A stretch of 34,147 bases of DNA. Source: Cudoniella acicularis (Eukaryota > Ascomycota > Leotiomycetes > Helotiales > Helotiaceae). The notes under the pieces are model-generated. The model worked only from the letters and a program-made list of their open reading frames with translations, was not told the origin of the DNA and made no database searches. The translations under genes were made by a program, and so were the position numbers. Of this stretch, positions 31,176-34,147 are shown piece by piece. Location: contig JAAMPI010000507.1 in assembly GCA_013054445.1 (NCBI GenBank), forward strand, positions 1-34,147. Direction: 5' to 3'. Each line of letters starts with the position of its first letter. The stretch's first letter is position 1.

Positions 31176-32501
31176 CTAACAGTCGCCACCCCATCCCCTT
31201 GCATTGCTGAAATTCTCTGCAACGCGAAGACCTTGTCCCAGTAAGCCGATTGCTCCATCTGCAAACGCATTTCCAGTGCTAGGTACAGGTTGCGGATTCC
31301 TGTCTGCTCGCACACCTCTCTCATCAGCTGCAACCGTCATCTCTCTGTATTCCTCATCGAGACATCTTTCCATACCACATTTCGTCCTTGCCAACGCCGC
31401 TCTCTTGACCGTGCTCTCCCACCGATGAAACCAACCTATCTCGCTCATCACCGCTGGCTCCCTCCCCATCTCATCTCCTGGTTTCTTATTGGCATATGCC
31501 CAGACAGACTTCACGATCTCGTATCTGCTGGTAATGAGGAAGAGGACAGGCCAAGCGAACACCCAGAGGAATGTGAGGTAGAAGACCCATCGGATCCATT
31601 GAGTGGTGCGCCATTGATTTATCAATCCTGGAGAGTAGACCACGACGCTGGAGTGCGTAATGGGGAATTTGATGTAGACGTGTCCCCGGTAATTCGTTTC
31701 CGAGATGGCGGATCGGAGAAGTTGTTCCAGCTTCTTGGTGTCGTGATTGGTTATCTGCCGTTTGAGGGTGAAGCTCTTAACGCGTGCCTTGTCGAGGACG
31801 TAGCGTTGGCACCAGGCCATTAAGGCGCTTTCTTCCTCTACATCTGCTACTGTCGGATTCAGGGATGGAAGTTTCGTCCCTCGGTAGCCGCGCTTGTTAT
31901 CTGATAGGAGCTCGAGGGGTGCGTCTGCGGTGTGTAGCGGGAATTGGGAGGTGGGGAGAAGGAGGTGGGTGAGGTTGATGCCGAAGTGAAAATCAGTGAT
32001 TTTGTCCTTTGTTTCTTTGTTATTCGAGCGTCGAGTTTCTGTGTGCGTGCCGCTGATTTCGACGTAGTAGACTGGGGGGAAGCGGGCTTGTTCTTGAATC
32101 ATAGTGGAGAGGGTTTGAGGGTCGGTAGAGTAGTCGGGGAAGCGGGTGCGGAATTCTTCACTATTTGCGCCATGGGTTGAGAAGGGGAGGTCGGGCGGAA
32201 AGCTATTTGTGCGAGCAGGTTAGCATTGAAGTTATTGAGAGGACTGAATGAAATGAGGAATATATATGTACATTTGTATCGTTCTGAAGGGATCTACACG
32301 GCTACCTATGATTGGAGCAGCAGCGCCTGGAAGCAGCGCAGACTGTGATGGCTCATCTTCGTACGCTGGGAGTTCCTCGTCTGGAAAGGAATCGATGTCA
32401 TCGAGGAGAACGGCAGAGGACATTGATGCGGCATCATCGCGATCGGGTTCGTCTCTGTAGACTCCCGGAGTATGCAGGTGGAGGTCCTTCTTGTTGACCA
32501 T
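31176..32501 (-). CDS. Single-pass membrane protein, hypothetical
   Basis: Exons 32501-32272 and 32202-31176 give 418 residues in phase; the 69-base intron has GTACAT and ATAG ends and a CTAAC branch site. The N-terminal part is acidic and Pro-rich (DDIDSFPDEELPAYEDEPS, resembling PPxY-type motifs). The central cytosolic-looking domain contains STDPQTLSTMIQEQARFPP, ISGTHTETRR and WCQRYVLDKARVKSFTLKR. One strong membrane helix (WVFYLTFLWVFAWPVLFLI) lies near residues 278-296, followed by a tail with GNAFADGAIGLLGQGL. I recall many ascomycete hypothetical proteins with this architecture but no name or function. The donor choice is uncertain; other GTs nearby break the phase. Confidence 0.75.
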
Positions 32502-32865
32502 GTTGACGGAGGTTGCGGATTCGTCGATAGAAGTAAAGGTATCCTATCTGCAAAGCGGGAACCCTATCTCGATGGCCACTGGTGAAGATATAAGAAGGTG
32601 GAGTAAGGTTGTCGTCTTTGAGATGTAGGCAGCATTGTCGTATCGTGCGGCACAGCGGCTTGGTTTGATCGCGACCGGGCCCCCTGAAATCTATTTCGGG
32701 TCAGCCGAGGCCTGAATTTCCCCCGGAAGCACGACCCCATCCTTCTTTTAACGACAACTCGAGGAGAGGAATATATAATAATATTGATCCTTTCACTTTT
32801 TGGCGGTTGTTACAATTGGAATTTATTGCATCATTATTTGAGACATCTCGCCCCGCAGAGGACAG
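32502..32865. promoter_or_regulatory. Promoter region of the membrane-protein gene
   Basis: The upstream region contains a GC-rich stretch (about 32670-32730) followed toward 32780 by AT-rich DNA. No specific site is identified. Confidence 0.35.
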
Positions 32866-33558
32866 TCATTGGCTTTGTCTCAGCCTCCTGACGGACTGAC
32901 CGAAAAAAGTAAAACCGCCCAAGAATTCAACGACAGACGTCAAGTCGACTATGCCAACTACACGAAGGCTTATATTTACGGTTCCAACGGCGCTTGAACA
33001 AGCAGGAGTTTGGTCAAACTCGGGGCCTGAGTAAACGCCTGGGCTTGACAAATGTCGGTAAGCTCTTCCATTTAAGCAGTAAAATATCTCACGCAGAACT
33101 ACTTCCCATCATGTTATCTAATTTCCAATTCCGGTACTTCTTTAACGCTTCCTTAGAGCGCTCTTCGCCTTTAAAGTAAATTAAGGCTTGAGGTTGACCC
33201 CTCACAATCATAAAATCTCCGATTAGTGCAAACAACACTTCACGATAATTTCCCTCTCGGTCAGCAGGATTCTTGAGCCACACAGGTCAGTTACTAGACC
33301 ATTACTTATCTTTTCCCCGGGCTTGTCAACAGGAATTGATTTGACAGTTACTTTTCGAAATTTAATCTCTCATCAAGTCTGTATGATCTTCCTATCACAA
33401 CCATTTGAATTGTTTTGTCAGGCCAAGTCGGCAGAAATTTCCCACTGGAAAAGTACACAAATGAGATGGACATATTCAAATCCTAAAACTCACCGGGCTG
33501 TGGAGTTTATTTCCATCGCACTTGGCCAATTAACCTTTAACATTTCCCTCGGTATCAT
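32866..33558 (-). CDS. Tentative multi-exon gene or gene remnant
   Basis: Several minus-strand segments look coding and some join well. Exon 33558-33494 (MIPREMLKVNWPSAMEI onward) has a GTGAGT donor, and a 49-base intron with a TTTCCAG acceptor leads in phase to 33444 (GKFLPTWPDKTIQMVV). A segment near 33275-33095 reads NPADREGNYREVLFALIGDF and LIYFKGEERSKEALKKYRNW. A GTGAGA donor then fits in phase with an acceptor before 33051, giving PGVYSGPEFDQTPACSS and a hydrophobic end. The junction between the second and third segments could not be resolved without a stop, so it may be broken. No family is recognised. Confidence 0.3.
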
Positions 33559-33956
33559 TCACGGAGACTTCTCCTGAATCTCATATGTCGCGGAAGCTAG
33601 TACTCAAGCTACATTTAGCTTTCCACCATCTCGACCATGACGCGACCCAACATAATCTTCCGCGTAGTCTCGCATGAAAAGGCACGAACTATTAGCTTTC
33701 AACCAACCTAGTCAAGCCTCCTTTGGGAAAATCTCCGTCGACAGCGCTATTACAATCTAGTTGATATTTTTAACTTCCGTGGAGGCGCTCCTCACGAGAC
33801 CTCTCACCCCTTATCCGGACTATAATGGGGCTCCCCCATGTGATTGAGAGATACAAAGCCTCTCTCCACCATCTCCTCTCTTTCTCCTTGAATCAATTTC
33901 CATTTTATTCTTTCATTATTCATAATCAAATATCTACATTCATTTCACTCCAAATC
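33559..33956. promoter_or_regulatory. Upstream region of the right-hand partial gene
   Basis: A tataat sequence at 33821-33826 and a C/T-rich leader (about 33855-33895) precede the start codon at 33957, a common arrangement for fungal promoters. Confidence 0.4.
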
Positions 33957-34147
33957 ATGCCCAATCCACAGTCGCTTACCTTCTTTGCTCCCTCCTCTCG
34001 ATCCCCACCTCCTACACCACCTCCCATCGGCCCTTACCGCATCCCCCGGAAATCAAATTCCCCTTCCTTACCAAAAGGTCCGAGATCCTACCAGACCCGT
34101 TTTACTACCAACTCCCAGATCACCCATCCTCCAACCTCCAAAATCCC
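33957..34147 (+). CDS. 5' part of a Pro/Ser-rich protein gene, cut by the window end
   Basis: An ATG at 33957 opens a frame that stays open for 63 codons to the window end. The product begins MPNPQSLTFFAPSSRS and is rich in Pro, Ser, Thr and Arg, suggesting a disordered N-terminus. The leader is A/C-rich right before ATG, and the promoter-like features upstream support a real start. The family cannot be known from this piece. Confidence 0.55.
   Translation, partial: MPNPQSLTFFAPSSRSPPPTPPPIGPYRIPRKSNSPSLPKGPRSYQTRFTTNSQITHPPTSKI

Noticed and set aside
31290..31823. 177-codon plus-strand frame
   Set aside because: It is antisense to the membrane-protein gene, whose frame is better supported by its helix and composition.
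1..34147. tRNA genes
   Set aside because: I looked for T-loop and anticodon-arm patterns by eye and found no convincing cloverleaf; a dedicated tRNA scan would be decisive.

Overview
This is a window of a filamentous ascomycete (Pezizomycotina) nuclear genome, probably a Leotiomycete; the class is inference. The evidence is short introns of 48-124 bases (one of 269) with GT...AG ends and CTAAC/CTGAC-type branch sites, a dispersed 5S rRNA gene of filamentous-fungal type, fungus-restricted families (Clr5-ankyrin, DUF6594, DUF4419, Zn2Cys6 regulator, Vps62-like), and an AT-rich transposon whose damage looks like repeat-induced point mutation (RIP).

Layout. 1-1364 is a Fot1/pogo-type DDE transposon on the minus strand, decayed to AT-rich DNA. 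A variant 5S rRNA gene follows (2022-2139), then a dead MYND zinc-finger gene (2164-2996). A gene-poor 3 kb stretch leads to an intact two-exon Clr5-ankyrin gene (6046-8349). Another gene-poor stretch ends in a broken hypothetical gene (10011-10749). A Vps62-like gene follows (11296-12598), then an AT-rich interval holding a MITE-like inverted-repeat element (13190-13656) and one copy of a short dispersed repeat. The middle is the gene-dense part: an unrecognised seven-exon gene (14135-16892, minus) is divergent from a five-exon DUF6594 membrane-protein gene (17350-18755, plus), which converges on a DUF4419 gene (19076-20374, minus). Then come an N-terminally truncated, frameshifted LHS1/GRP170 chaperone fragment still ending in KDEL (20840-22205), a secreted SGNH-hydrolase-like gene (22569-23216), a small four-helix membrane protein gene (23835-24673) and a Zn2Cys6 regulator (25779-27364). 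An AT-rich block precedes a dead ferric reductase gene (28232-30428). The right end has a single-pass membrane protein gene (31176-32501), a tentative multi-exon gene (32866-33558) and the first codons of a proline-rich gene that runs off the window (33957-34147).

How the parts relate. I see no operon-like pathway and no convincing new multi-gene system. The striking property is decay: about four gene-sized loci (MYND, the 10 kb hypothetical, the LHS1 fragment, ferric reductase) are dead next to intact genes, and they sit among AT-rich transposon remains. That fits an accessory, repeat-influenced compartment. Exon models were made by hand from splice consensus and reading phase. Every multi-exon CDS listed with confidence above 0.6 keeps a continuous reading frame across all its junctions.
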